From Amaranthus tricolor (taxonomy: Eukaryota; Streptophyta; Magnoliopsida; Caryophyllales; Amaranthaceae): 64,000 nucleotides of DNA. The notes beneath the pieces were generated by a model. It was not told the DNA's origin, made no database searches, and saw only the letters and a list, made by a program, of their open reading frames with translations. The DNA is taken from positions 619,501 through 683,500 of the forward strand of contig NC_080062.1 of assembly GCF_026212465.1 (NCBI RefSeq). Reading direction: 5' to 3'. Below are positions 53,365 to 64,000 of the stretch, in pieces. The translations under genes were made by a program, and so were the position numbers. Numbering within the stretch: position 1 is the stretch's first letter; every line of letters begins with the position of its first letter.

Positions 53365-53754
53365 ATTTTGTTTCCAAAATATCGAGTTTAGGTTTGGCGG
53401 TTCTGAAAATCAATTTCCGTGTTTACTGTTTTCAAAAATAGCAGTTATTATTTATTCTTTTTCCTTTTTTTAATTGATAATAAAGATTGGGCTAGAGGGA
53501 ATTGGGCCGTCCTAGCCTGAGACGGTCTCGGCCAAGACTAGCTGAATTTGTAATCTATGGGAGGATCTAGCCTGTTTGGGCTTTACAAACGAATCGCCTC
53601 TGAGTTTCATAACACTACTCAAACCAATTTCAGGCAAACATACCCCCACCGTTGTAAGACTCCAACATTCCAAACAAATTATACTTCAATGGAGATGAAT
53701 GCAAGCTAACTATCAGTATCTGATTTAGTCATAACATACTACATTCGTTTTGAC

Positions 53755-53990
53755 TAAGGATAAAGCTAGTTAAAGACGTCGTATTTATGTCATAGACCTT
53801 GCTTATTGCTCTTTCCTTATTGCTTATTCACATATTACCTTGATTGCTTTTGCTTTTATACATCTTTGATCATGTTATAAATGTTATTGTTTATCTTGCA
53901 TTGTCTTGTCTTATTTTCTTTCCTATGTAGGTCTTTCTCAAATCGACAGGCTTTTTAATCGCACCCTTCTTTATGGGTATGTTCTTTCGT
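53755..53990. repeat. Possible relic of an RTE LINE 3' tail
   Basis: AGTTAAAGACGTCGTATTTATGTCATAGACC followed by a T-rich tail resembles the tail of the LINE at 19155-19200 (AGTTAGAGACGCCATATCCATGTCTTAGA). The resemblance is short and the coding part is absent. Confidence 0.3.
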
Positions 53991-54356
53991 TTTCTAAACT
54001 CTTCAAATACAAATCATAGTTTCTATGAACAAAATACACTAAATATAAAAACAGAAGATTCATGTCTTTAAACAGATGAGCAGATAACATTTTAAGTTTG
54101 TACAAATAGATTCATCATTGTCTTTAAACAAAGAGGATAAAATTCTGCAATATATAAAGCATCGTAATAAAATAAATTAATATTCTTGAGATATTATTAT
54201 TACTCTAATACATCGGATAGTTATCAAAATATGATGAGCAATGTCGTTACAATTGTGTTTTTCTTAGGACAAATGATCACATCTATACACAGGAAAGATT
54301 TATGCATTAATAATTAATATACAGGAAAGTATAACAGAAATGAGAAAAAAAAGTAC

Positions 54357-54449
54357 ATATAACATCCGAGAAGGTCATGGTCATAATCATCAGCACGTTT
54401 CGCACAAAGCCAGATCCGAGGGTATATAACATCCCAGAAGGTCATGATC
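54357..54449. repeat. 26-bp direct repeat downstream of the COBRA-like gene (likely 3' UTR)
   Basis: Positions 54357-54382 and 54424-54449 match at 24 of 26 bases (core ACATCC.AGAAGGTCATG). They lie 85-180 bp past the stop codon, so are probably transcribed. Confidence 0.75.
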
Positions 54450-54533
54450 TTTGAAAGGCTTCTCACTTGGTCTTATAAGCCAAAACACGACTCGTTGGTA
54501 AAAAAATGTACGTAAAATAAAGGTCCCGAACTC

Positions 54534-57500
54534 TCAAGCGTGAGTGTATAAAAATGCTAAAGCCGATAATAGTGTCAATGTTGCAGTGAGGAGTGAGAAA
54601 TTTGGACGAGGGCTAGTATTTGGCAGCCATGGGTACGAATCAGGAGGTGGCATCACGCAGTTATCACCGTTGAAGTAGATTCTATGAGGGAAAGCCCAGC
54701 CTTTCTCGAATGTAAATGCAGACTTGTCTTTCTGAAAGAGTAATTCCGACTGGACGTTGCCATATGGACCGGCTTGCATAAGGAGATCGTTATAGAACTT
54801 GATTCCCCATAGCATAGCAGTATCATCTATTAAACGACAAAACCACACATATTTGTCATTTTAGCAAAAATAGACCAACTTTTTTTATAAAAACGCTCTA
54901 TCTTTTACTGAAACTAATAGAGTGTTTAACATATATTGAGGCGTTAACCATCAGCTTAATCAGAAACGCAACCTAGATCGCTCAATGTGTCGTCCCAATT
55001 TAATTTACCTTTTTTAAGAGTATGTTCAAACAAAGAGAGGAAATTAAGAGATAAACCCAACAAACCTTTAAAAAACCACTTAAAAAACAAGTTTTTAAAG
55101 CAAATGTCGTACCCCGGCCCACCTTTCTGAGTCAATCTAAGTTATGTTCCTCGTTTTTCGTTCCGATCCCAGATACAGAACCGAATGTCGTTCCACGCAA
55201 CAACAACAGAATACATGGTGACACAAAAATGACAGCCATTTGTCCTCGTGATTATTCAACGATTGATAAGATAAGCATAATCTAAGTCTCAATTTAATGG
55301 GAGAACCGAAGAACTTACTTATATTCGAGTAAGGAGTTAATGGTTCATAATTGAAGCTGAAAACCTCCGTTAAGTTGTCGAAGTTGGGGTGTTGCACAAC
55401 CATGTTCCACTGAGAGTAGTTCATCCGATAGTTGAAGTTTGTAACCGTAACCTTAACTCGCCAATATTCTTTGTAATTGGTTTTGACATGCCAGTGTATA
55501 CGTATCGGACACATATGGTTAGTACATTGAACAAGAGGTGGCAAATAACTGTTTTTATTTGAGAGTGCCGGTGCAACAACCGAGGCCAAATACGGGGAAT
55601 TAGCCCTGAAAACCAAAAATGAAATTTTAGCGAGAGAAATTTAGAGCCGTGTAGTGCCACATGATTTACTAATTTCCTGGCGAATCATGAATCAAAAAAG
55701 CGAATAATTGTTGGTTTTAGGATATTTTTAGGCCTTTTCGAGCAAATTAAGAATTCAAACTGCGAATTATGTTACACTGATTTAGAGCAAGCATGAATAA
55801 GGTTCGAGTAGAAAAGAGCTTACTCCACACAACTTCCGGGGCTAGTATCGTTGTTTTGGCAGCCACAGCTGCATGTTGGACATGGTATGATGGTGTCGTT
55901 GTAGAACGAAGAAAGCGAGATGCAGCATGAGGGTGCTTTCTGGGACAGGAACTGAGAATATGTGCATGTTACATTCCAAGTCACTGAAACAAAAGGATTA
56001 TTAGCATAAATTTTGGGAAAATAAAGCATTACATAGGACCTTAAAGGAAACCTATATCAAAACTCTATTTCATTTTGATGTGAAAATTCATTTCAAACTT
56101 CATTTTCGACCAAATTTTGTCGCTTGAACACAGATTGATGTCTACTATTAGCAAGGGCATGTCACATTCTATCAACATACACACGAAGATAATGTCAATG
56201 TGTGACTCTCATCTAGGTGACTCCCATCTATGCGAGGTTTGAGAGATTAGATGTACGAAGTCTTATTGATGACAAAGAGGTTGTTTCCGGTTGACCCACA
56301 ATTAGTGGAAAAGCCACATGGGGCCCGACCCCTGGGGTCAACTTCCGGAATGTATTCTCACGTTCTATTATATTAGTTCGCCTCTACATATTTTTCGATT
56401 GTATATTGGTAGTATTGCTTTATATTTTCTCGATCCCTTAAATTTTTATTTCCTAGCTTTGCCCTTACCCATGGTACCAAACATCTACAGTTTCACATAA
56501 ATAAGACGTGTACATACAAAATGCAGAACTAATGTCTATCATGTAAGCATAAAAATTAAAAAGGAAAAGATTTAATATGTTGGATGGTAATATATAGTTG
56601 CAAATTTTAATTAACTTACTTAAGGCTTGAGTGGTACGTCTCCCATCTTGGGTTTTAAATTTGCTTGGTTTTACAATCTTTCCTGGCCCGCAAGTGTAAC
56701 CCGGTCCAGGAGCCTTTAGGGTGACGTTCCTTGGCACTTTGACGGTTCTATTAGTGGTGCCTGATTGCCCCACACTAATTTGAAATGAGCTAATTGCAGT
56801 GGCGGGGTCTTGCACCCAAGAATTCAGAACTCCTCCCCTGCAGCAGTTTGCGAACTGCTGATTGTAGGGAGTTCCCGGCATCAAGTCCACAATGGTTGGA
56901 TCCTTCTTACAAGAATGTGGAATATTGCCTTTAAATTTTGAGCAATCCCCTTGTTCTGTTGCTTGGCCACCCACCATGCTCCAAATAACCTCTTTTTTTG
57001 CCCAAGTCCATCCAAGTTGCCACCCGGGTGCTTGAATGTGACGATACTTTTGAAAGTTGTAAATAGTAACAACGGCCTACCAAAGAGTAAGAGAAGAAAT
57101 ATAAGAAAAGACGATACTAGTGAAACATACCCCTAATCAAAAATGCCAGCTGCAGGGGCAAAGCCAGGATTTTGATGTTGTGAGGAAAATATCTTTTCAT
57201 ATTAACATCACAAAAAGAAATAATGTGAAGGACCGAAACTACCAGAGTTTTAGGGATTTGATTAATTTTTATCAAGTTGAAAACAAAATCAACTGATAGT
57301 TTGTCTTATAACAGAGTTACAATATTTAGTGGGCCAATACGCGGTACAAACTATACTTTTGGTGATTTTTAAGGGTGGTGGGTAGCCAACTTTTTCCCTG
57401 ATGTAGGTCCGCCTATGATTAGCTTGGTCAAGTAGAAAATGGTATTTCACTTCCATTTATAATTAATAGTTACATCGGCCCAGCTCTTTATGATTAAAGA

Positions 57501-59965
57501 TTCAAGACAACATCACTATATGATCCTTTAGGCTATATAATAGGTGTCTCTTCCTACCCTCTCGGTCTCATTATCACTATATATGAGATTAACAACAAAA
57601 ATACCAAAACTTTAATGCCAAAAGATTGCGATTGACTACATGAACCAATATATCAGTTATAGCGGTTGTCCATAAAAATTCTTCTTTGCCATTTATTTCA
57701 ATCATCTACAATCTAAAACCGTAAATCTAAATTTTTCATATCCTTTACTATTCTTACCTTCCAAGTCATCTTTCGTTTTCCTAGCCCTTTTTATATAACA
57801 TTAAGAAAAAAATATGTTTGGAAATCGAAGTTGTACCATCCACAAATCGGAGGAGTCCTTGAATCCTTAAGATATCAAGGCAGGAAAAGGTTAACATTAG
57901 ATGCAAATGTGCTTTCGTTATTGGTATAAGAATTAAACACCATATTACCTACACAATTATCCTGCTGGTTTAAAAAAATACACAAAAAAAGAAGAAACTC
58001 CAACAAAGGATAAAGTACGTACAACATAACCATCCGCAGTCCAAGTAATGACATCCCACTTGATAGTAATATTTCCATTTGGATCGAGAGGATCATATGC
58101 CTCTGTAAACAATCAAGAACAGAATTTCAAGCTCAATTCTATAGCCCACTTACCGTAAAGGCGTAAAACACAATCAATAACTAAAAGGAACATATAATTT
58201 GTATAGTAGTCACAGTTCCGATCAGAAAATCAAGGAATTGTAATTCACAAACACAAGTAGGATATTAGATTCTATACATGAATTTACCAACTCTATTTTG
58301 TATATCACACATTTAAACACATTGTATTGAAAAAAGCGTTTGCATAACATAATCACTTTATGTAACTTAGACTCTTAATTCCACCTCAAGTACCTATAAT
58401 AGATTCTTGATGTTAATAGCGTATACGGACAATTTTGTGTACTAGACAGTCCAATCACCCTCACAACAGAATCAATAATAAGCCAAAAAATCTGATGAAA
58501 CTATTGTAACACTAAACCAAAATATAGCTTATAGCATGCCCCATTTGTATATAAAAACAAGCTCATCTATTTTATTGGCTATCAACCCATTATGATTCCA
58601 TGACCCAATATTACAACCCAATCACATTATGAGAAGACATAATACCCAAAAAAAATTAAAAAATCAAAAACTACATAAATAACCAATTAAAAGCAGCAGC
58701 AAACTGATAGAAACCAACAAAATAACTTTCTTCTTGGAATGATAGAGTCATGGCCTTGTGGGGCTATGACATCAGCTTAAGTTTTTGGTTTTGGTTGAAT
58801 TGAATCTTGACATGGTATCAGAGCTAACGTGAAAAAGGTCACGGGCTCAAATCTCATTCACCCTCATTATTTTAAGTGAAATAATTGGCGTAGAGTAGTA
58901 TACGATATCATGGGCTACAAGCCTCGGCCTAACTTTTGGTTGAATTGGTACACTAACGTGGGAATGACATAAAAACTCTAGCAAATTAGAAAATAACACG
59001 GTGAGAAGAGAACATAATATTTTCCCTGAATATGATCTATGAAAAACCAATGAATCAATGAAAATCCCTTTTAACCCAAATGAATATACAAAAAAATCAT
59101 CAAAGACTCGAACTTTACAAACCCAAATGTCATGATAAGCCAAATTGAACAAAATGATCAACAAAAAAATTTTAAAGACTCAAAATCTAACCAATCAAAA
59201 TGCCATGAAACATCAAATTCAATCAAACGAATATACAAAAAAATTCATAAAGACTAAACTTTTTAAACATAGATGTCATCATAAGTCAAATTCAACAAAA
59301 CGATTAACAAAAAATTCTTAAAAGACTCAAACTTTCCAATACAAATGCTATGAAACATCAAATTCAATCAAATTAGCATACAAAAAATCATGAAACACTC
59401 AAATATTACAAACCAAATGTCTTAATAAGTCAAATTCATTAGAATCATCAACAAAAATTCTTAAAGACTCAAACTTTGACAAAAATAAATGCCATCAAAC
59501 ATCAAATTTACATACAAAAAATCATCAAACACTCAAATTTTACAAACCCAAATGTCATAATTTGTCAAATTCAATAGAATGATGAACAAAAATTCTTAAA
59601 GACTCAAACTTTAACCTATACAAATGCCATGAAACCTCAAATTCAATCAAATTTACACACAAAAAATCATCAAAAACTCAAATTTTACAAATCCAAATGT
59701 CATAATAAGTGAAAATTCAATGGAACCATTAACAAAAATTCCTAAAGACTCTAATTTTAGCCAATCCAAATGTCATGAAGCATCAAATCAAATTCAAAAA
59801 GATTAACATGCAAATAAGCAGAAAAGACATAAACTTTACAACCCCAGAATTAAAATTGAACAGGAAAAGAAAGACAGAAAGGTTACCTGTAAGAGTAAAA
59901 GTAGAACTAAAGAAGAAAAATGCAAAAACAAAATCACCCAAATTGCAAAATGATTTAATACCCAT
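54534..59965 (-). CDS. COBL1: COBRA-like GPI-anchored cell-wall protein, COBL1/COBL2 clade, 6 exons
   Basis: Exons on the minus strand: 59965-59887, 58102-58023, 57076-56620, 55983-55824, 55605-55319, 54826-54534. All introns are GT-AG, and the joined frame is unbroken at 451 residues, normal for the family. Residues 1-26 are a signal peptide (FAFFFFSS core). AYDPLDPNGNITIKWDV and APGWQLGWTWAKKEVIWSM mark the N-terminal carbohydrate-binding-like domain, and EQGDCSKFKGNIPHSCKK and NCCRGG follow. The cysteine-rich centre has CCIS (225-228) and CPTCSCGC (240-247). NYKEYWRVKVTVTNFNYRMN and GNVQSELLFQKD precede DSYPWLPNTS and a hydrophobic GPI-anchor tail. COBRA proteins sit on the outer plasma membrane face and guide cellulose deposition and oriented expansion. 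SMVGGQATEQGDCSKFKG and SYPWLPNT favour COBL1/COBL2 over COBRA itself; the symbol is therefore approximate. Confidence 0.94.
58741..58960 (+). repeat. SINE-like tRNA-derived repeat in COBRA-like intron 1
   Basis: Best tRNA-like head in the window: TTTTGGTTGAATTGAATCTT (box A near 58792), TGACATGGTATCAGAGCTAA, then GGTCACGGGCTCAAATCTCA (box B near 58844), about 50 nt apart. It is opposite in orientation to the host gene. A second start-like block (GGGCTACAAGCCTCGGCC) follows at about 58910. Confidence 0.68.
59035..59830. repeat. 72-bp / 145-bp higher-order minisatellite in COBRA-like intron 1
   Basis: An AAATGTCAT/AAATGCCAT word recurs at 59125, 59198, about 59270, 59343, 59415, 59488, 59550, 59622, 59694 and 59768, i.e. 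every 72-73 bp with one 62-bp step. Neighbouring monomers alternate between ATAATAAGTCAAATTCAA and ATGAAACATCAAATTCAATC types, so the true unit is a dimer of about 145 bp. The array ends about 60 bp before the exon 1 donor. Confidence 0.9.
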
Positions 59966-60125
59966 TTTGGAGAAATTACAAAATGGAGGATAGAAAAGGT
60001 TTTAGAAGGAGAAAGAAAGGAGTTATGATGAAGGAAGAAATTACTACTCGGAGTGGAAGAAAGATTTTGGACTTCTCGTAGCTTCCACTTCAAGTGGCAA
60101 ACTGGCAATTCAAAGAAGTTTTAAG

Positions 60126-61270
60126 TACTCCCTTCCGTTTCTTAAACAAATTCCTATTTGATATTTTTGGTATTTTATTTGTTGTTTCTATAAAAAACTT
60201 TCTATTTTATATGATTAATTTTAGATAAAAATAATCTTATTAATCTTTATTTTAATATTTTAATAATACTTATGGTTTGCACATATCTTTTACTAATTTC
60301 ATTTTAACATTTTTATATTTTTTATGTTAGTCACATGTTTCTTACCAACTTTATAAAAATATTTTTTTATTAGTTGTGGTCTTATATTTTTTCTACTAAC
60401 TTTTTTTTTAATATTTTCTAATGTTTATAATTTTTATTTTTCCTCCATAAAATATATTATTTAGTAAATTAATATATCCATTATTTAAAAATTCCATTTT
60501 CCTTTAACTTCTTAGGGCAACTTGAGGGATTCTGAATTTTGTTTATATATTCCATGTTCAATTGGTTATTGGCATGGAATTTAAGAATTTATGTCTGAGT
60601 GTCTGACCATTCAGCAATAGAGAAAAGTGGCATGGAGTGTGTCGTTTTGTGAGTTTATTGTAACCAGATCATAGCATTAGGGCCATGGATTGTGAAAAAC
60701 TTGAGGCTTGTGATTATCTATTGCATTTGTGTGGGTCCATAATAACAATTTAAAATGAAAAAAATAAAATTAGAAACGAATTCAATAAAAGCTTAAACTG
60801 ATATCTGAAATATATTTTAATATGTGCTTTTATATGATGTTCTCAATCCTCATCACACATGGTTGAAGTGTTGATTCTTATACTATGTTAGTTTATGATA
60901 TTATGTTAAGGAGTTAACTTAGTCGTTAAAGACTTAAAATAATAGCCAAAGCCAAATAATATTCATATATTCTATCAAAAAAATATGTTAATTAATTCCT
61001 AAGGTTCGTGAAATTGCAACACCTTTAAATAATCTAAACTCTGAAATGTGTAACTAGTATTAAATAGGAGATAATTTGTGAATGAGATAGCAAGTGATGG
61101 TGACATTTATAAATGAAATATTGCAAAATTAATAAAAAATTGAATAATATAGTATATATAATATATTAGGACTTTAGGAGTACTAATGCTTAATGTTATC
61201 GGATATGTTATATAATCTGCCATAATTTATTATTATTATTTATGAGCCCCTATTTGTATTGGATCAATTA

Positions 61271-61315
<45 letters not shown>

Positions 61316-61750
61316 GTCTCTTGAAGTCTTGATTGTGTCTCTACCTAAGTTTGAGATAAATAATTTTTGAGCTATTTTACATGAGATTATCTTTAATTGA
61401 GATGGATTTAAAGTGATCCTTTTAAATAATTTAGTAAGCATTTTTATATTTAAAGTGTTAATTTTAATATCTAAAATGAATTTGTAAACATTAAATAACT
61501 ATAAGTAAATACTTTTAAGTATAAAAATGAATATTATAATTAATTTAATTGGACTATTTAACCTAATTTAAAACAATCAACCTTACATGAGAATTGTATT
61601 AATTATATCATTAAATTTTACTTTTGATTTTTTTTTTTATAAAAATCTTCATCTTTGAAGCAAGAGGGAAAGCTTCATTAAGAAAAATAATCCGAAAAAT
61701 ATGGTATTGGTAACTCAAGTAGAATCACCAAATCACCATCTATCCAATCC
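60126..61750. other. COBRA-like upstream region / intergenic
   Basis: It begins with TACTCCCTTCCGTTTCTTAAA, a Stowaway-like left end about 160 bp upstream of the COBRA-like start codon; a right end is not recognisable. The remainder is A+T-rich, with a (TTA)n microsatellite at 61272-61315 and no exon. Confidence 0.5.
61272..61315. repeat. (TTA)n microsatellite
   Basis: About 44 bp of uninterrupted TTA repeats. Confidence 0.93.
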
Positions 61751-61761
61751 TATCACAAATA

Positions 61762-62180
61762 GAAAATTTGAAATACTTAAGCAAAAAAAAAAAAATTAAT
61801 TAAATAAACTAAGTTCTAAACTTATTCCAAAAGTAAGCGTGAAATTCCTCAACTTGAGGTTTGAGGCTGTTCGCAATTACTAACTGCAAACAGGTTAAAA
61901 AAGACAAAATAGTTGTTCGCATATACTAACTGCGAACAACTATTTGACCTGTTTTGACATGTTCACAGTTAGTGATTGCGAACAGCATGCTGCACAAAAA
62001 CAGGACAAAATAGTTGTTCCCAGTTACTAAGTGAGTAAGTGGGAACAACTATTTTTGTCTTTTTTGACAACTGCGAACAGCCCCAAACCTCAGGTTTGAA
62101 AATTTCACGCTTACTTTTGGAATAAGTTTAGAATTTAGTTTATTTAATTAATTTTTTTTTGTTAAGTATTTCAAATTTTC
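61762..62180. mobile_element. Foldback Mutator-type MITE with 9-bp target duplication
   Basis: This 419-bp element is a nearly complete palindrome. Left end GAAAATTTGAAATACTTAAG pairs with the inverted right end GAAAATTTGAAATACTTAAC. The arms continue through AATTAATTAAATAAACTAA, CTAAACTTATTCCAAAAGTA and AGCGTGAAATT to an inner set of GTTCGCAGTTAGTAACTGCGAAC-like repeats. Perfect 9-bp duplications TCACAAATA flank it (61753-61761 and 62181-62189), the size typical of Mutator transposition. The transcript would fold into one long hairpin, a good small-RNA source. Confidence 0.88.
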
Positions 62181-62681
62181 TCACAAATATATGAAGAGGC
62201 CCAATGACTAATGATGAGTACCACTATTACTTTCTCTCCTCATAAAATAGAAAATACTTTCTTCGTCTTTTAATTATACATTTTCTTTTTAGTGAGATAT
62301 ATAGATTTACTTTGAAGAGTTGAAACCACAAAAGGAACAAAAGAAATATTAAAGCGAAAGAGTTGCTCTAAAAAAATTTAAATGTAATCCCATATCGAAA
62401 AATTAAGAGAAATATAAGTTATATGGACTACTTTTCGTATTACTAATTGGTTTTAAGATGAAACATCATCTGATTTATCCGCAGCCAATTTTCTTATCAT
62501 ATAAGACTTGTTTACAAATTACAAGCTCCATAACAAATTTATAAAATAAAATATACAACATTTTACGCAAATTTCATCATTGATTAAATAGAAGACATAA
62601 GCAATTTGACAATAAGCTATGAACAAAAGTCCAATATAATTCACGGGGCTGCTTTATTTTAGTTATTTCCCGGAAATAGAA

Positions 62682-63476
62682 TTAACCAGAGTGCTTACAT
62701 ATAACCTTCCAAGTCACTGTCAATTAAAAATGAAAATAAAAATAAGCCACCATAAAAATATTTATGATAAATTATATTTAGATATTAAAATACGAAAAGA
62801 TAATTTGAATTATATTATAATGATAATACTTATGTTATTTTGTTCTTTATATACTCTTATTTATGTTTAATTTGAAAATGAATATGATTAATTTAACTGT
62901 TTTCGATTTGTTGAAGATAAACTTATATTTTGATTATTCGTGAATAATCACATGTATTGTATGTGTCTTCTGTAAATGTACAAAAACAAAGTGAATATTG
63001 TGGAAAAAAAGAAACTTACTTAATGCACGAGTAAATCTTCTCTTGTCCCGAGTTATATAATTTGTACGCTCAATTACCTTCGCAGGTCCACACGTATATT
63101 TACCTCCAGGAGCCTTAAAATTAAAATTTTTAGGCAATTTTACATCTCTATTAGTATTCCCTGATAATCCAACACTAAGTTGGAAACTGCTTATCGATCG
63201 AGATTGAGGTTTGTTCGACCAAGCATCGAGCAGACCTCCTCGACAACAGTTTTCGACTTGTTGATTGAATGGTGTATGTGGGGACAAGTCTACAATGGTA
63301 GGACTTTTCTTGCAACTAGCTGGGATGTAATTTTTGAACTTTGAACAATCCCCTTGGTGCGTTGCTTGGCATCCAAGTGTGGTCCATATGACTTCATTTT
63401 TTGCCCAAATCCAACTTAATTGCCATCCTGGTGCTCTAATTGGACGTTTTTGAAAGTTGTACATTGTGATTACAGC
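62682..63476 (-). pseudogene. Second COBRA-like gene, truncated; 5' exons beyond the window
   Basis: The visible part is exon 63476-63020 (457 nt, exactly the size of exon 3 in the intact neighbour) and the start of the next exon from 62716, joined by a GT-AG intron. Exon 3 encodes AVITMYNFQKRPIRAPGWQ, WAKNEVIWTTLG, HQGDCSKFKNYIPASCKKSP, NCCRGG and KYTCGPAKV, so it is clearly COBRA-like but well diverged from the copy at 54.5-60 kb. The next exon opens correctly with MTW but reads KVICKHSG and a TAA at 62684-62682. The CCVS cysteine domain and GPI tail are missing, and 60.1-62.7 kb contains no further exons. A 3'-truncated pseudogene is most likely; a short secreted protein is possible. Exons 1-2 must lie beyond position 64000. 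Confidence 0.82.
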
Positions 63477-63507
63477 CTGTTTATATGTTTGGCAAAGTTA
63501 ATTCTGC

Positions 63508-63612
63508 TCGTCTCATATGAGACCGCCTCATCATGAAATTAAATGTGTATGAGTCAGCCTAATAGAGATAGTTTCATCATAAAACTATCTTATATAAGAA
63601 TTTGTGAAGTTA
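63508..63612. mobile_element. GAGACGGTCTC-type MITE copy inside the truncated COBRA-like gene
   Basis: Left ATTCTGCTCGTCTCATATGA and a weaker inverted right end (ATTCTTATATAAGATAGTTT) surround the block GTATGAGTCAGCCTAATAGA. The same block occurs in the copy at 9815-9890 (GTTGAGTCAGCCCATTAGA). It lies in the intron upstream of exon 3. Confidence 0.5.
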
Positions 63613-64000
63613 AATTAGTGAGCATTGATAACATCTTTCGTTATGTAGGCAAGAATACGTACATCTGATTACGTCAAGGAACCAATTATGTCAAAATTAA
63701 ACTTTATAAGTTGATTGTTCCAACCGTCTAATATATGTTTTATATTTTATCATGCTTTCTAGATCATATAAGAGCTCTTTAGCCGAGAAATGTGAATGAA
63801 GTACAAGTGTTTCTCATATTTAGCGCTAATGATTCCATTCGATTTGAGAGACTAATGAGATCCGATCCCATAACTTGCACGAAAAGTTTAATTTTGTTGA
63901 TCATGGAATGTCTCTAAAAAGAGAAAAGATTTGGAGAAAAAATAAAATTTCTCCTCACAAAATTTTTTCTTATCATTCTCTCTCTTTTTTCCCTTTCTTT
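63613..64000. other. Intron or upstream DNA of the partial COBRA-like gene
   Basis: No exon 2-like sequence (WDV..W..DGYV) is present up to the window edge. The last 80 bp are pyrimidine-rich. Confidence 0.5.

Larger units (their letters stand above)
52023..53544. mobile_element. 1.5-kb TIR element with 9-bp target duplication, probable MULE derivative
   Basis: Ends carry CTTGGACGAGACCGTCTCA (left) and, inverted, CTTGGCCGAGACCGTCTCA (right), each 8 bp inside identical flanks AATTTGTAA (52014-52022 and 53545-53553). The equal spacing on both sides supports a genuine 9-bp duplication, the size made by Mutator-type transposases. The outermost 8 bp of the two ends do not match, so terminal decay or coincidence remains possible. 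Inside are a pyrimidine-rich leader-like segment (about 52095-52320) and two minisatellites. No transposase frame is present. Confidence 0.6.

Noticed and set aside
58805..58835. TGGTATCAGAGC read as a primer-binding site of an LTR retrotransposon
   Set aside because: No LTR ends or retroviral-type coding sequence flank it. The same word sits in dispersed short repeats with box A/B-like sequences, so a SINE-like origin fits better.
59775..59993. Lys-rich plus-strand open frame opposite COBRA-like exon 1
   Set aside because: It is the antisense of the signal-peptide exon plus the adjoining intronic minisatellite; no independent support.

Overview
This window is nuclear DNA of a flowering plant, most likely a eudicot. 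It is strongly A+T-rich by eye. Genes have GT-AG introns, noncoding stretches are long, and transposon relics and (TA)n/(TAA)n microsatellites are frequent. The lineage cannot be fixed from sequence alone; the repeat style reminds me of Caryophyllales/Amaranthaceae, but that is only an impression.

Two complete host genes and one partial gene can be assembled, all on the minus strand. (1) A nine-exon cytochrome P450 at 6332-11811 reconstructs to 464 residues with every P450 hallmark. It matches CYP85A, the brassinosteroid C-6 oxidase. (2) A six-exon COBRA-like gene at 54534-59965 encodes 451 residues with a signal peptide, the cysteine-rich CCVS-type domain and a GPI-anchor tail, closest to the COBL1/COBL2 clade. 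(3) A second COBRA-like gene (62682 to beyond the right edge) keeps the large third exon, but reads into a stop eleven codons into the next one, with no later exons downstream. It is a truncated paralogue or pseudogene. No operon-like logic links these genes; the possible common theme is growth control and cell-wall assembly.

The rest is accessory DNA. 1-2463 is a decayed Mutator-like element in which the transposase N-terminus runs into a plant mobile domain (PMD) gene with introns and several nonsense codons. 18660-19460 is the 3' end of an RTE-type LINE. 25030-25955 and 39020-42995 are two members of one hAT-like family with matching ends and 8-bp target duplications; the larger holds a sequence resembling a plant gene leader. 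52023-53544 and 61762-62180 are TIR elements with 9-bp target duplications, the second almost a perfect palindrome. 22545-22838 is a Tourist-like foldback and 13172-13430 a Stowaway-like MITE. SINE-like tRNA-derived repeats, a GAGACGGTCTC-type MITE family, and several minisatellites (74 bp at 37.7 kb; about 72/145 bp in the COBRA-like intron 1; about 150 bp at 52.6 kb) complete the picture.

I saw no rRNA, no convincing tRNA gene, no CRISPR array and no bacterial-type operon. The long gaps (about 3.0-6.3, 14-18.6, 19.5-25, 26-37 and 43-52 kb) hold no gene I can support.
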